The notes under the pieces were generated by a model. The model was not told the origin of the DNA, did not search any database, and saw only the letters and a list, made by a program, of their open reading frames with translations. Below, piece after piece: positions 54,622 to 64,000 of a stretch of 64,000 nucleotides of DNA (position 1 is the first letter of the stretch; every line of letters begins with the position of its first letter). The translations under genes were made by a program, and so were the position numbers. Source of the stretch: Cyanidiococcus yangmingshanensis (Eukaryota > Rhodophyta > Bangiophyceae > Cyanidiales > Cyanidiaceae); NCBI GenBank assembly GCA_013995675.1, contig VWRR01000020.1, positions 1 through 64,000 of the forward strand, given 5' to 3'.

Positions 54622-55989
54622 TCAGCTGCACGAGTTCAGACACGGGTCAGGTGACGCGTCGACAGCAGGCTGACCTTTGGACGGCCACGTCGATGACGAG
54701 TTCGCCTTGATCTGGGCAATCCATCGGGCAAGTTCCGCGTGCACCGAAGAGTCTCCGTCCAGGACGCTTTCTTCAATACGCTCGATATCGCTCTGGAGAG
54801 TCGTTTTGCGGATTGATGGTTTGCGTCTCTTTTGCGCGGCAGCGACGACATCCGTACCGCAGGTCGATGCAATGAGAAGCGGTGCAATGTTGGGACGCAT
54901 TCGCCCACCTGCTGATTGACGCATTCTCGCCCGAAGCATATTGCGAAACTTATCCTTGAGGTTCATGGGTGTTCGCTTGGGATGGAATCCGTGCATCCGA
55001 CTAAGAATAGCCTTCCAGTTACCGATGCCGTAGAGCGCCACGCCTTCTAGAAGCAGACGCTCCTCCTCTTCAGTGAATCGGACATACGCCATCCGTCCAC
55101 TTTTCTTCTTTGAGTGTTGGGTCACTTCCGAGGCCGGCGTTTCTGTTTCCAGCGCCACCGATTGGGTCGCTGTCGTTGCTTGTGTGCCTACGAATCGAGG
55201 ACCTTCTCCAGACTGTTGCGCATTCGCTGACGCCTGCTGAGCACCAGTCTGCGCCGGAGCCATGGGCCAGTACGCTGGGTGCGGTACCGTAGGGCAGGCT
55301 GCGTTCGTCGCCGGCCATGCACTCATGCCGGGGAGCGTGCCAGGCCAGGCTGTTGTCGGCATACCATCCGGTCGAGAGGATGCACCGGCGGCAGACACGA
55401 GCCGCTGAGGGACACCCGCCTGAGGCAAACTCGACGCCATGACCGGGGCCGACCAACGCGGCGCCACCACACCCATCTGCGCCCCAAACTGGTACGTAGA
55501 CCAATACCGCATGCTGGCCGAGTCGGATGGAGCAAGTGACGTTGGCGGCCACCCGCGTTGGCTGTCCATGAATCCTGGACGCATATAAGCGGCGTCCACT
55601 GGCTCTGCCTCAGCAATATAGTGTCCAGCATAGTTCCAAAAAGCCGGCAGTCGGGACTCTACCCGTGGCCCACTCGCAACGTACCGCCGAATCGCTGGCT
55701 GGTTCGTATGCCAATACAAGGGCTCAGCGGAGACATCCTCGCTGGACGACGGCATCGCTAATGTGTCGTCACCGTGCCCAGACACTGAGGACCACTGTAC
55801 ACTGCTCTCCCGTTGCGAAGCGTGCTCCCTGAACGCGCCTGGGAGAGACGCAGACCGACCGGCCTTGGGCGACGCGAACGAACACGCACGCACGCCCTTC
55901 ACCAACGAATGGTTGTCAACGCAACCACTCACCACCTGTACGTCCGCCCTTGGCGCTCTTCTCAGACCAGTATGATATCCCTGATCCAT
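54622..55989 (-). CDS. Myb/SANT protein with telobox-like motif
   Basis: A 455-residue protein starting at ATG 55989. The first 295 residues are low complexity, rich in Ser, Pro, Ala, Gln and aromatic residues. Residues 303-356 form one Myb repeat: VRFTEEEERLLLEGVALYGI (first helix with the conserved acidic cluster), GNWKAIL (second helix with the conserved Trp) and MNLKDKFRNMLRAR (recognition helix). The recognition helix fits the telobox consensus VDLKDKWRN that marks TRF, Taz1/Teb1 and plant TRB/TRP proteins and contacts telomeric TTAGGG-type DNA. A telomere- or promoter-binding role is therefore inferred. There is no TRF homology domain or histone-H1 domain visible. The C-terminal 100 residues are basic then Ser rich. 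Complete in one frame. Confidence 0.75.
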   Translation of the reverse strand: MDQGYHTGLRRAPRADVQVVSGCVDNHSLVKGVRACSFASPKAGRSASLPGAFREHASQRESSVQWSSVSGHGDDTLAMPSSSEDVSAEPLYWHTNQPAIRRYVASGPRVESRLPAFWNYAGHYIAEAEPVDAAYMRPGFMDSQRGWPPTSLAPSDSASMRYWSTYQFGAQMGVVAPRWSAPVMASSLPQAGVPQRLVSAAGASSRPDGMPTTAWPGTLPGMSAWPATNAACPTVPHPAYWPMAPAQTGAQQASANAQQSGEGPRFVGTQATTATQSVALETETPASEVTQHSKKKSGRMAYVRFTEEEERLLLEGVALYGIGNWKAILSRMHGFHPKRTPMNLKDKFRNMLRARMRQSAGGRMRPNIAPLLIASTCGTDVVAAAQKRRKPSIRKTTLQSDIERIEESVLDGDSSVHAELARWIAQIKANSSSTWPSKGQPAVDASPDPCLNSCS

Positions 55990-56167
55990 CAGCCAAGCGT
56001 GAACGCACTATTTCGTTTTCTAACCGAGTCCACAACGACACGGTTTGAGCGTTGTCGTCTTCGAGGGCAGCTTCGCGTCGCTCTGGAAATGCCCCGACAC
56101 GGATCGTTCGTGCGTGCATGCAAACCGCCACCGCCGCCGCCAACGACGACGACGATCATATGGCGAG

Positions 56168-56509
56168 ATGCGTGGGCGTGCCTCGGGTGTTGCCACAAAC
56201 CGCCTCCATCGAGATGACGCCCGAGCGGCGGCTTGGGATATTTTGGCATCGCGCGGATGCGTGCGATCCGACGCCGACGCCGACGAGAGGAACAACTTTG
56301 ATGATGACGCTATCTTCTATGATAATGGCGATATCTTCTTTGATGGTGATGATGATGATAATGATACGATCTTGTATGATAGTGACGATATCTTCTTTGA
56401 TGGTGATGATGATGCATTCGTTCCTTGGGGTGCCAGCTCTTTTCAACACGCAGCGATCGGGTTGCCGGTCAGCAGCCATGTAATGCAGTGCTGTGCTTCA
56501 TGCGACTGA
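56168..56509 (+). CDS. Doubtful small protein with acidic 19-residue repeats
   Basis: A 113-residue frame from ATG 56168. Its middle carries two copies of a 19-residue acidic unit (DAIFYDNGDIFFDGDDDDN and a diverged copy), encoded by a 57-base tandem duplication. The unit length is a multiple of three and both copies keep hydrophobic IFY/IFF positions, which mildly supports coding. No family is recognised, the frame upstream lacks an ATG, and a competing frame also crosses the repeat. Could equally be a GAT-rich non-coding repeat. Confidence 0.25.
   Translation: MRGRASGVATNRLHRDDARAAAWDILASRGCVRSDADADERNNFDDDAIFYDNGDIFFDGDDDDNDTILYDSDDIFFDGDDDAFVPWGASSFQHAAIGLPVSSHVMQCCASCD
56311..56415. repeat. 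57-base tandem duplication, GAT rich
   Basis: The word GATATCTTCTTTGATGGTGA occurs at about 56330 and again at about 56387, each followed by more GAT units, and the flanks are similar. The spacing of 57 is 19 codons. It lies upstream (by minus-strand sense, 5') of the Myb gene start at 55989. Confidence 0.75.
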
Positions 56510-56933
56510 TTGGCGGTGTGTGACGGCATTGTCTGGATCCCCATTCGGTTGTGGTGTCGCGTATTCGAGCGGAGGAGCATGATCGGAACTCGTTATCGAA
56601 AGGAATGGGGATTTATATGCATCAGAATGTGAGGGAGTGAGAATCCTTGGTCACTGCGGGAGTCATAGAGTCCAGAGTGGATGCCACGCAGTCAACACTG
56701 GGTCGATGGCTCACGCGGTGCAAACCAACCTAGTCCCCAGATCGGTGTCTGCCAAATCTGATGACGGTAGGGGAACGGCCACATGTCTTGGTGGTCAAGA
56801 CAACGAGTGCATGAGCTAGGAGAAGCCATATACTTGGGGCCACCCATGGCACTCGTCGAGTGCATCCCGCGTCTCGCTCCACTGCTGAGACCATTGGCCT
56901 CTTCGTCGGACGTCGCTCGCGTCATCTTCGGCT

Positions 56934-57587
56934 TCACGATTGCGATGCGCAGGTCGCATTCTGTAAAAGACCGCCCGTATGTTGAGCATCAAAGAATGAT
57001 GTGTACGCTGTCGCTGTCACATTGAAGGCTGTACCCATGGCATCCCCAGGCACTCGAGTCCAGATACTCCCGGCCCCGGCCAGGAAATAGACTTGCGGAG
57101 CACTGCTGGTCACTGTCGCGGTCAGCACCAAGGATGGTGACTCCGTCTCCGGCCCAGTGAACATATGCGGCCAGCCTGGCGGAATAACCAACAGGTAGCC
57201 GCTCGTGATCGGCTGCCTGAGCAGCACAACAGACCCGTTCGACGACCATAAGCTGAATGTTCCGGAACCGCCTGTCACATACACATATTCGACGAGATTC
57301 GTATGCACATGGGGCGCCAAAATCGCACACTTTTCAATCGTAAAGACGAGCGTCGAGAGCTCCACGTCATGCAGAACCCCATTCGTCGCCCCATTCACCG
57401 CCTGAATAGAACCGAGACTCGTATTCGTCACCGTCACCAGCTCGTGTCCCAGATCCAGGACAAAGGCAGAGCCTGGCCACTGCAGCAGAGGCGCAGCCGC
57501 CGGGGCGTCAGCTGCCAGCGTCGCCTTACCTCCCCATGTCGTCACCAGCAGGAGCGCAAACAACGGTACCAGCAGACGACGCCACAT
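56934..57587 (-). CDS. Secreted germin-like cupin, copy 1
   Basis: A 217-residue protein from ATG 57587, chosen because MWRRLLVPLFALLLV begins a signal peptide; weaker starts lie upstream. The single cupin barrel holds motif 1 as PHVHTNLVEYVYVTGGSGTF (His93, His95, Glu100) and motif 2 as VIPPGWPHMF (His141), the full set of metal ligands found in germins and oxalate oxidases. Ending at a Cys near the C-terminus (NATCASQS) it also resembles germin-like proteins with a disulphide. N-x-S/T sites suggest glycosylation. The ligand and reaction (oxalate oxidase, superoxide dismutase or binding only) cannot be read from the sequence. A paralogue with the same architecture lies 1.9 kb away on the same strand. 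Confidence 0.88.
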   Translation of the reverse strand: MWRRLLVPLFALLLVTTWGGKATLAADAPAAAPLLQWPGSAFVLDLGHELVTVTNTSLGSIQAVNGATNGVLHDVELSTLVFTIEKCAILAPHVHTNLVEYVYVTGGSGTFSLWSSNGSVVLLRQPITSGYLLVIPPGWPHMFTGPETESPSLVLTATVTSSAPQVYFLAGAGSIWTRVPGDAMGTAFNVTATAYTSFFDAQHTGGLLQNATCASQS

Positions 57588-59482
57588 CAGTCTACCTCTC
57601 AGTGTCGTATGCTGTATCAGAGACCCGATCATAATTGACACCCAACCGCTCTAGTCACGAAAACGCCAAGAAAAACTCAGGATGCTCGATGGTCGTAGAA
57701 AGAGATCGGCGTGCCGGTCGTGTCGATACGCCTCGCCCGACTGGGCGCCTGCGATCACCCGAAAGCGTGCGTCGCATGGCCCGGGGCGCGCCGAACGACA
57801 CGTGTCCAGCACGGATCGTGCGTGCGCGATGCCGTCCGGCGAACGCCACGTCCCAATTCGGCGACAAATGGCACGCGGATCGCCCAGGGCACGTCTGCGT
57901 CATCGACGATATCGCGCTGGTCGCGCATGGGCGGCGGCGTCGACACCTGGCGCAACGCCACCGATTGGATCGTCGCTCGAGATGGCCTCAAGGCCAGATG
58001 GATCCGCAAACTGACTCCATATTTGGAGTCGAGCCGCTGGGGATAGGCACGAATCTGCAGTACATTGGAGGATAGATGGAGCGCTAAAAAGTCTCTGGGA
58101 TACGCTAGAGAGCGCGGGCCAGTGTCGTTGTGGATAAGACTGGCACTGCCTTGGTTATGGTATACAGGTAAGCGGTAGGGTTTTGAACCGTCGCCGATTG
58201 AGACCCATGTGGCCGGTTGGGTATCCTAGAGATGCAAGACATGCGTGGAGCTCGTTGCCGAGAGCGCTGTCACCGATGAATGTCGGGTTAAAGTCTGGAC
58301 ACGGCACGTTTCGAGGATGCTTGTCCTTTGGCCTGCGCAGAAAAGCAACGGGGATGGTGTTCTGGTATCACAATATGAATGAGTGCGGGCGTTTGTGTGT
58401 GCTCGTGTGCAGAAGGTCGGTTACAAGACACAGTGCTACACGGAAGCGGGTGACAAAGTTTCGAGGAGACATGCATTGCTGGCCTCTGGATAATCACTTT
58501 TGAGCTTCAACTCTAGTCTGCTCCGCCTTGGTCTCGATACGTTTCAAAGTAATTTTATAGACATAGCGACGGAAAATTGGTCCTGGGACGGGATATTTCG
58601 CTGTTCATGATGCCTGGACTTGGTACCGAGTCTGAGCGAGAAGGCGTCCGGTCTTTCGCAGAATATCCATTGATTCTCGTTGATGAGCAACGCCTATTGG
58701 TTCGGTTTGCGAGACGCAAACGCGGTCCAGCGCTCGCTGATCAGCACCGACATTGGTCTGCGTGTATGATCGCAGCGGCGCTTCGTCGAGGTGGTACCGC
58801 GCAGCACGCTGAGATGCATGGCACCCAAAGCGGCAGCTTATCGGCGCCCGAGACTTACCAAGCAACCATCGAGATTGGTAGGATGCTCCAATGAGCGTTT
58901 GAATCTTCGAGACTCAACGCAACTTGAGATGCAGCAAAGGCGATATGGGTGGATCATGCCGCGCCGCGGCAGAGAGCCAGCTTGGTCATCGGACTGAGAC
59001 ACACCGATGTTGTTACGGCCCCTATTTAGAAACAGTAACAACACGGCGTTGCCGCGTGATTCGGATTCGAGCGACATGTCCTCGTCGATGATGAACAATC
59101 TGGTTCGATGTCCGAGCCGCTGGCTCAAGTCCGCGTGACGCTTTTTCATTTTCCAACGCTCGATGGAGATTGTTTACGGATGGGCGGTCCAGAGGTCGCT
59201 GCATCGACCGAGACAGCACCCAACGAAAAACACGAACAGCCCAGTTGCTGGTATGCTACGAAGCGCCCTAACCCCACCGACACGAACCAATCTCGCTTCT
59301 TCATTGACTGAGAACTCGGTGCTATTCGGCGTATCTTCCGCGAATATCACGTTGGAGAGCGAGAACACCACAGAATGACCGCTGCGAAAAACCAGCCAAC
59401 GCCACCACATCTATCGTAACCACCACGATACTCCCCCGTGCATGCATAAGCCCACCCTCTAGTCGTTCGTCTGGAAACTACA
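57588..59482. other. Spacer between the two cupin genes
   Basis: About 1.9 kb. GC-rich at 57650-58020 with several overlapping frames on both strands, none with a recognisable domain. The rest is featureless. No third cupin copy is visible. Confidence 0.5.
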
Positions 59483-60130
59483 CTAATGACCCAGACAGGT
59501 CGAATTGAACACGATACCGACTCCTCCCTGGGCGCCGAAGAACTGCGTGTACGCCGACGGAGTGACGTTGAACGCAGCAGCCATGGTTGTTGCGGAGGTG
59601 CCCTCGAACACACTCCCCTTTCCGGCCAAAAAGTAGACCTGAGGAGCACCACTCAAGTACGACGCGATAAGTGTCAGTGGCGTTGAGGAAGTCTCGGGGC
59701 CCGTGATCATATGCGGCCAGCCAGCCGGAATCACCATGTAGCTTCCCGCCGTTATCGGCGTCTTCAAGTGAACAACAGATCCATTTGAGGACCAAAGACT
59801 GAACGTCCCACTTCCTGAAATGGCGTAATAGAGCTCCGGCGTATTCGTGTGAACGTGCGGCTCCAGAATTGAACACTTTTTCAATGTGAACAGCAACGCA
59901 GCCGCACCCACCGAGTTTAGCAGCGGGTTCTGGGCGCCCTCAAGCGCACGAACCGAACCAGCCGAGGTCGAAAGTGCAACCGCACCGTTCACGAAAATGT
60001 TCTGTACATATTCCGACGCCGGTGCTTCCAACAACTCCTGGATCGTACCAGCTTGTGGTCGGGCAGAGACTGACTGCACGAGCGCCACCACACACCACAA
60101 ACACCACAACGTAAGCCAGAGAGAACGCAT
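59483..60130 (-). CDS. Secreted germin-like cupin, copy 2
   Basis: A 215-residue paralogue of the cupin downstream on the same strand. The start at ATG 60130 (MRSLWLTLWCLWCVVALVQS) opens a signal peptide. Motif 1 is PHVHTNTPELYYAISGSGTF (His92, His94, Glu99), motif 2 VIPAGWPHMI (His140). GTFSLWSSNGSVV, PHM.TGPET and APQVYFLAG are shared word for word with copy 1, so they are products of a tandem duplication that has since diverged clearly, mainly in the N-terminal third. Both end in a Cys near the C-terminus (NSTCLGH here). Metal-binding cupin of the cell surface or vacuole is the safe statement; the substrate is unknown. Confidence 0.88.
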   Translation of the reverse strand: MRSLWLTLWCLWCVVALVQSVSARPQAGTIQELLEAPASEYVQNIFVNGAVALSTSAGSVRALEGAQNPLLNSVGAAALLFTLKKCSILEPHVHTNTPELYYAISGSGTFSLWSSNGSVVHLKTPITAGSYMVIPAGWPHMITGPETSSTPLTLIASYLSGAPQVYFLAGKGSVFEGTSATTMAAAFNVTPSAYTQFFGAQGGVGIVFNSTCLGH

Positions 60131-60869
60131 GAGATCAGCAGTGAGACAAGTATGCAACGAATAGATTGAACACAAAAATGATTATAGAACGCATTCCGTA
60201 GGTGTTCATGCGTTTCAAGCATCTGTTCCCTCTCAAGAACAGTGCCCCGAGTCGCTAAATTTGGCTCACTGGATACGATCCACCCATCGCATTTTGCAAG
60301 GCCGGGAGATCGAAGGCGCATCGTGGCCAGCCATGAACGGTTCTGTGGTCTGTCCTGAGACGCATTCATCATGCCCAAGTTGACGTTCGAAGCGACATCC
60401 ATATGATGCCAGTCGGATCACGACGACAGCATTTTATAAATAGTGAGACTAATGTGTTGAGGAAGGGGCGGTTCAAGCGCTTCCCAAGCGAATACAGCTT
60501 TCGATGAACGACAGGAAATAGGGTCTAGATCGACAGCGGATCGATCTGCGGTGCGACCAGAGATCAGGTAGAGTGCGTGGGTTCGGCGACTAGCGCGTAT
60601 CTATTTGTTGATGCGGCCGATCGCTTACGATCATAATGCGCGTATATAAGGCAGGGTTTCATGCTGATAAACTTGGACTGGTCGATAGCAGCGCTATGGG
60701 GTTGGTCTCGACTCGAACTCGAATAGCGGCGGCCTGTCTCAATGCAGTCGGAAAGCTTGGTGCATCCATGACAGGTGCCGCTCGTTTCAAAAGAAAAGCC
60801 GTCGTCAGCGGATCCGTTTGACTTTTAGCCAACTCTATCTATTTATTTGGTAATGATCGTCACGATGAA
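60131..60869. other. Intergenic region
   Basis: About 740 bases between the second cupin start and the end of the bromodomain gene, both on the minus strand. No gene seen; the promoter of the cupin gene is expected at its left edge. Confidence 0.55.
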
Positions 60870-62183
60870 CTAGCGACGACGTACATCGCTGCGCTTGGTC
60901 GCTGTCGTCGTCGTAGCAAGTATCTCTGCGTAGCTGTCGAGCTTGCCGAGAATGGTTGCAGAGAGTGCGTCGATTCGGGCCAGTATCTCGGTTTTCAGTG
61001 CCTGGAGGTCGGCTTGCGTAACCGACGGGACTGGTAGCGAAGCAGTTCTAGCAGCTGCACGAGCACTGCGGCCGCCGGACGCTGCTGCGAAGCCGCTCAC
61101 TTCCTCGCCAGCGGCCGCTGGACCGGAGTGCTGCGGTCTTCGTCTGGAGCTCACACCACCAGCACCAGCACCTGTGGGGTGAGAGGTTGCACTCTGCGTT
61201 GTCTGTACCTCACCCGTGCGTTGCGTCGAGGCAGCAGCAAACGCTCCGCCCGATCTAGGTCGAGCCCCATCGGCGCCCGTTCGCTCATGGGTAGAGCCGT
61301 TCGGTACGGGTACCCCGACACGCGCCGGTCGCCATCGAGTACCGCCTCGCTCCAAATTGAGCATTTCGCTAGACTGCGTCTCGGGAAAGAACACCTCATA
61401 TAAACCAGTGCCTTCATCGAAACGCAAGATCGTGCAACCCATCCAGGCCCGCAACGGTGCGTAGAAAACCTCAATATCCGTATTCGGATGCAAATGCGGG
61501 CGCAACATACGCTCGCGCAACTGGACGTGTACCTCGAGTTCCTTGAGTTTCGCGTCTGCCTCTGCAGCCTGCTTTTCGTACTCGACCACCTCGGCGCTGC
61601 ACTCACGCGCCCTCTCCTCGGCCGCCTCGAGTAGAAGCTCTGCGTGCTGACAAACCCAGTCCTCTGCTGGATCCTGATTGTATGCGCGTGTGTTGTCTCG
61701 CATGAGACGCATATCCTCGAGAAAAGCATCCAAAGAAGCGTACATATTTTTGCGAGCTCGCTCGCGTATATGGTTAAGGAATACTGGCTGCTTGATTCTT
61801 CGCCGATAGTCGTTCGTGGGCGGGATTCGAGTAAAGTCAACACCGGTGTTGGCAGGACGCGACAGGAGCGTCGCGTTTGCCGGCCGCTGCTCCACAGGCA
61901 GTGAGCGCGGCACTCGCCGAATCACGAGACGAGCAGGGTCATTCAGTTCTGCCGTCGCCTTTTGATCAATATAGGCCAGTTCTTCATCACGTAGTGCCTC
62001 CTCGATTGAAAGAATAACGTGGTTGATACGCTCCCGAGCCTCTTCACGAAACTTCTTCCAGTACGCCACTTGGTCCGACTCGAGCGCCGTGATTTTTGTC
62101 AACAACTCAAGGTACTCCTCATCCAGCTGTTTGCGTTTCTCCACATAGCTATCCAGCTTGGTTGCTGTCTCCGTCAAAACCAT
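60870..62183 (-). CDS. Bromodomain protein with coiled coils and a Tudor-like segment
   Basis: A 437-residue nuclear protein from ATG 62183 (the frame runs on upstream only to a GTG). Residues 8-70 predict a coiled coil. Residues about 105-190 look like a bromodomain: DYRRRIKQPVFLNHIRERAR, MYASLDAFLEDMRLMRDNTRAYN, ending with the Asn that in active bromodomains binds acetyl-lysine (Asn169), then a final helix. The ZA loop is shortened. Residues about 235-285 (IEVFYAPLRAWMGCTILRFD, LYEVFFPE) have the pattern of a Tudor/chromo-barrel. The last 35 residues are again coiled-coil (LQALKTEILARIDALSATI). The combination recalls subunits of chromatin complexes such as SWI/SNF, SAGA or NuA4, but I cannot assign one. 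Complete in one frame. Confidence 0.75.
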   Translation of the reverse strand: MVLTETATKLDSYVEKRKQLDEEYLELLTKITALESDQVAYWKKFREEARERINHVILSIEEALRDEELAYIDQKATAELNDPARLVIRRVPRSLPVEQRPANATLLSRPANTGVDFTRIPPTNDYRRRIKQPVFLNHIRERARKNMYASLDAFLEDMRLMRDNTRAYNQDPAEDWVCQHAELLLEAAEERARECSAEVVEYEKQAAEADAKLKELEVHVQLRERMLRPHLHPNTDIEVFYAPLRAWMGCTILRFDEGTGLYEVFFPETQSSEMLNLERGGTRWRPARVGVPVPNGSTHERTGADGARPRSGGAFAAASTQRTGEVQTTQSATSHPTGAGAGGVSSRRRPQHSGPAAAGEEVSGFAAASGGRSARAAARTASLPVPSVTQADLQALKTEILARIDALSATILGKLDSYAEILATTTTATKRSDVRRR

Positions 62184-63338
62184 GGCAGACAGGAACTTGT
62201 GGGTCACGATGCCGAACAGCAGACTCTGAACGTCAACAGGGAGCACGCGCGTACTCTACGCACCGACTCTGACTCCACAAAAACGAAAACGGCTCCTCTT
62301 CGGTACGATAGACGCTGAAGGTCACGAGCAACACCAATAGCGTCCTGAAAAGAACCAGAGCTGCTCGACAGCGCAATGACTGCGTTGCGCCGAACACGAC
62401 AATAGGTCGTAGAGCAGGCCGAAGCGCTTCCTCGAACCGAACGTGTCGCGTTAATGGCCCATAAATGGAATAATTTGAACCATATCGTACATCTTGAGAA
62501 GAACACGCCTTTGCGCATTCGCGGGGACCGACCGCCACCGATGGTGTGTCTGCCCGGGCGGCTTCTGAACGCTTTCGACGATGGCGCGAGGCAGCACAGA
62601 GAAGGAAGATACTCAGCAGGTAATGGTCGTTACGACGCTTGTTGCACTTGTTGCGACCAGTGCCAAGGCGATCCGCGCGCGCGCTGTGATTATGAACACA
62701 ACGGTCGGACACATGACCTGACGCTTGACTCCATAGAACCGAACAGGTATCCAGCCTACATTGACCGTTGTCAAACGACCTCTTTCCTAGTAGTCGTCAA
62801 ACGATCAGCAGAGAACAGGAGGGAATCGGAGCCGGCACTTGAAACTGGTGTTCAGGAAGGGTGCACGCCCCAGTGGCTCGCGCGCTCAGCGAATCCATCG
62901 AGACTCGTCTTCGACGCCACATGCATCGGTTCGCGATTCTTTGGCCGGATGGGAGCCTTCACTCGAGCAAGTGACTGTGTCTGCAGGGCGTACGCATGCG
63001 TACACACACACAAGAGAATATGTCCTTGTCTCGGGAACTGCTTGTTCCAATCGGAGCAATAAGCTTAGTCCTTCGTATATTTTGGAACCACCAGAGCATG
63101 GATTCTGGGAAAACAAGCATCAGCATTCTTCGACGCTGTCGTATCTGGACAATTTCATTCGGACACCTCACCCAAACTAGATCGTATGAATCGTGTTCTT
63201 CGGTGCGATGTCGGCAGCGCTCGATTCTCAGCCGATACGTTCGTCCCAACCGCAACGATACCCCGCTCTGATCGTGCTGTGCGCTCGATGCCATAGAGGG
63301 ACTCCCTCAGCGTGCGAAACGCCAAGACTACAGCGCAT
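62184..63338. other. Intergenic region of 1.15 kb
   Basis: Between the bromodomain gene and the HAD phosphatase, both on the minus strand. A plus-strand frame at 62454-63062 starts with ATG but has the random-looking composition (many Cys, Arg and His, no domain) of a chance frame. Confidence 0.5.
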
Positions 63339-64000
63339 TCACGACTCTCTCGAGCGATCTGCTTGGGACGCTTTCCCTGATTCGGCCTGTACTTGCTCTA
63401 ACAACGCCTTGAGTGCCTCCTCAGTCGCCAACGGGCCACGGTGTGCGCTCAGCGTCCATTCCGGATGCCGAGCGATTTCCGCCTGAACGCTTGGGTTGGA
63501 AATATTCGGTAAATACGCTGCTCCGCACCATTTCGCAAGCTCAAGGTCATTGTCGTCATCTACCAAGGCGACGGTTTGCTTTCGGCAGCCACCAATCGTC
63601 GACAAAATATACTCTGCTACATTCCGCTTTCCCGAACAAAGTGGGAAAACATCAGCCTTGCCCAGATTCAAAGCCATCTGCAGACCAAGCGGCGTGACCT
63701 GCGCCCGAATCTCTTTCGCCGCACAGTGTATGGTCTGTTCAGACAGGGGGTCATGTCGAGCACCATCCGAGGATTCGCCAGCGTTCCGACACCACTCCAT
63801 GCCTCCTCGTTGCAGAGACGCTGCAACATCGACGCGAAAGGCGGTATAGTACGCCCGGGTATCCAGCACCCACCCAGATGTCGAGAGTTGAGTCGCCGCC
63901 CTCCACAACGGTGCATCTATTGCGCTTGCATCTGCAGGTTCGGTGTCCGAGCTCGGCACCCCTGCTGCCTTCTTCGTCGTGGCATTGCTTGAAACAAGGG
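63339..64000 (-). CDS. HAD-superfamily phosphatase, partial (5' end beyond the window)
   Basis: The C-terminal 220 residues of a HAD hydrolase; the frame is open through the window edge with no ATG in reach. GKRNVAEYIL supplies the motif III lysine region and VALVDDDNDLELAKWCG is motif IV with the paired acidic residues that hold magnesium. AAYLPNISNPSVQAEIA after motif IV follows the pattern of subfamily IIB enzymes (Cof-like, sucrose-phosphate and related sugar-phosphate phosphatases). The first aspartate motif DxDxT must lie to the right of the window, so catalytic completeness cannot be judged. Substrate not assignable. Confidence 0.75.
   Translation of the reverse strand, partial: LVSSNATTKKAAGVPSSDTEPADASAIDAPLWRAATQLSTSGWVLDTRAYYTAFRVDVAASLQRGGMEWCRNAGESSDGARHDPLSEQTIHCAAKEIRAQVTPLGLQMALNLGKADVFPLCSGKRNVAEYILSTIGGCRKQTVALVDDDNDLELAKWCGAAYLPNISNPSVQAEIARHPEWTLSAHRGPLATEEALKALLEQVQAESGKASQADRSRES

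Larger units (their letters stand above)
55990..56933. other. Region with an acidic repeat frame
   Basis: About 940 bases between two minus-strand genes. It holds the tandem repeat listed separately and a doubtful plus-strand frame over it. The remainder shows nothing recognisable. Confidence 0.5.

Overview
The window is the end of a nuclear chromosome from a thermoacidophilic red alga of the Cyanidiophyceae, close to Cyanidioschyzon or Cyanidiococcus. The first ~110 bases are degenerate C-strand repeats of the type ATTCCCCCC, that is AATGGGGGG on the other strand, which is the telomere repeat known for Cyanidioschyzon merolae. The orientation is right for a left chromosome end. The genes are eukaryotic (SF3B1, TSR1, BRF1, TFIIA, VPS33, mitochondrial carriers, a PPR protein), lack visible introns, and stand alone on both strands with 0.3-3 kb between them. 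All calls come from reading translated frames by eye; no search was run.

Layout. 1-110 is telomere and 110-6460 is a gene-free subtelomere of short degenerate repeats. The first gene (6464-9190, minus) encodes a secreted Kelch plus trefoil protein. Then come signal peptide peptidase (10392-11905, +), SF3B1 (12975-15842, -), a 2.9 kb empty stretch, mitochondrial pyruvate carrier MPC1 (18764-19135, +), an aspartate/glutamate-type mitochondrial carrier (19512-20730, -), serine acetyltransferase (22511-23728, -) and a sorbitol-type polyol dehydrogenase (24766-26038, -). The middle holds VPS33 (27708-30313, +), an aminoacylase-1-like peptidase (30912-32453, +), an SRPBCC lipid-binding protein (33251-34183, +), TSR1 (35039-37768, -), the TFIIA large subunit (38704-39297, +) and GPAT9 (40395-42062, -). 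The right part holds BRF1 (44801-47239, +), a DnaJ protein (48133-50436, -), a PPR protein (51251-53112, +), a telobox Myb protein (54622-55989, -), two related secreted cupins (56934-57587 and 59483-60130, -), a bromodomain protein (60870-62183, -) and a HAD phosphatase cut by the window edge (63339 to the end, -).

The most striking observation concerns frame. Six conserved genes (signal peptide peptidase, the aspartate/glutamate carrier, polyol dehydrogenase, VPS33, TSR1 and the PPR protein) can be read through their conserved domains only by changing frame. I count eleven changes and every one is in the same direction, with one extra base in the DNA (+1). Alignment to the families is gapless across the best resolved sites, so introns do not explain them. 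More than a dozen other genes, some over 2 kb, need no change. Either the assembly carries residual one-base insertions, or this alga uses +1 frameshifting or a similar process. The sequence alone cannot decide between these.

The genes do not form an operon-like system. Several serve basal transcription and chromatin (TFIIA, BRF1, the Myb protein, the bromodomain protein), RNA and ribosome maturation (SF3B1, TSR1, PPR), mitochondrial metabolite transport (MPC1, aspartate/glutamate carrier), and the endomembrane or secreted sector (signal peptide peptidase, VPS33, GPAT9, DnaJ, Kelch/trefoil protein, cupins).
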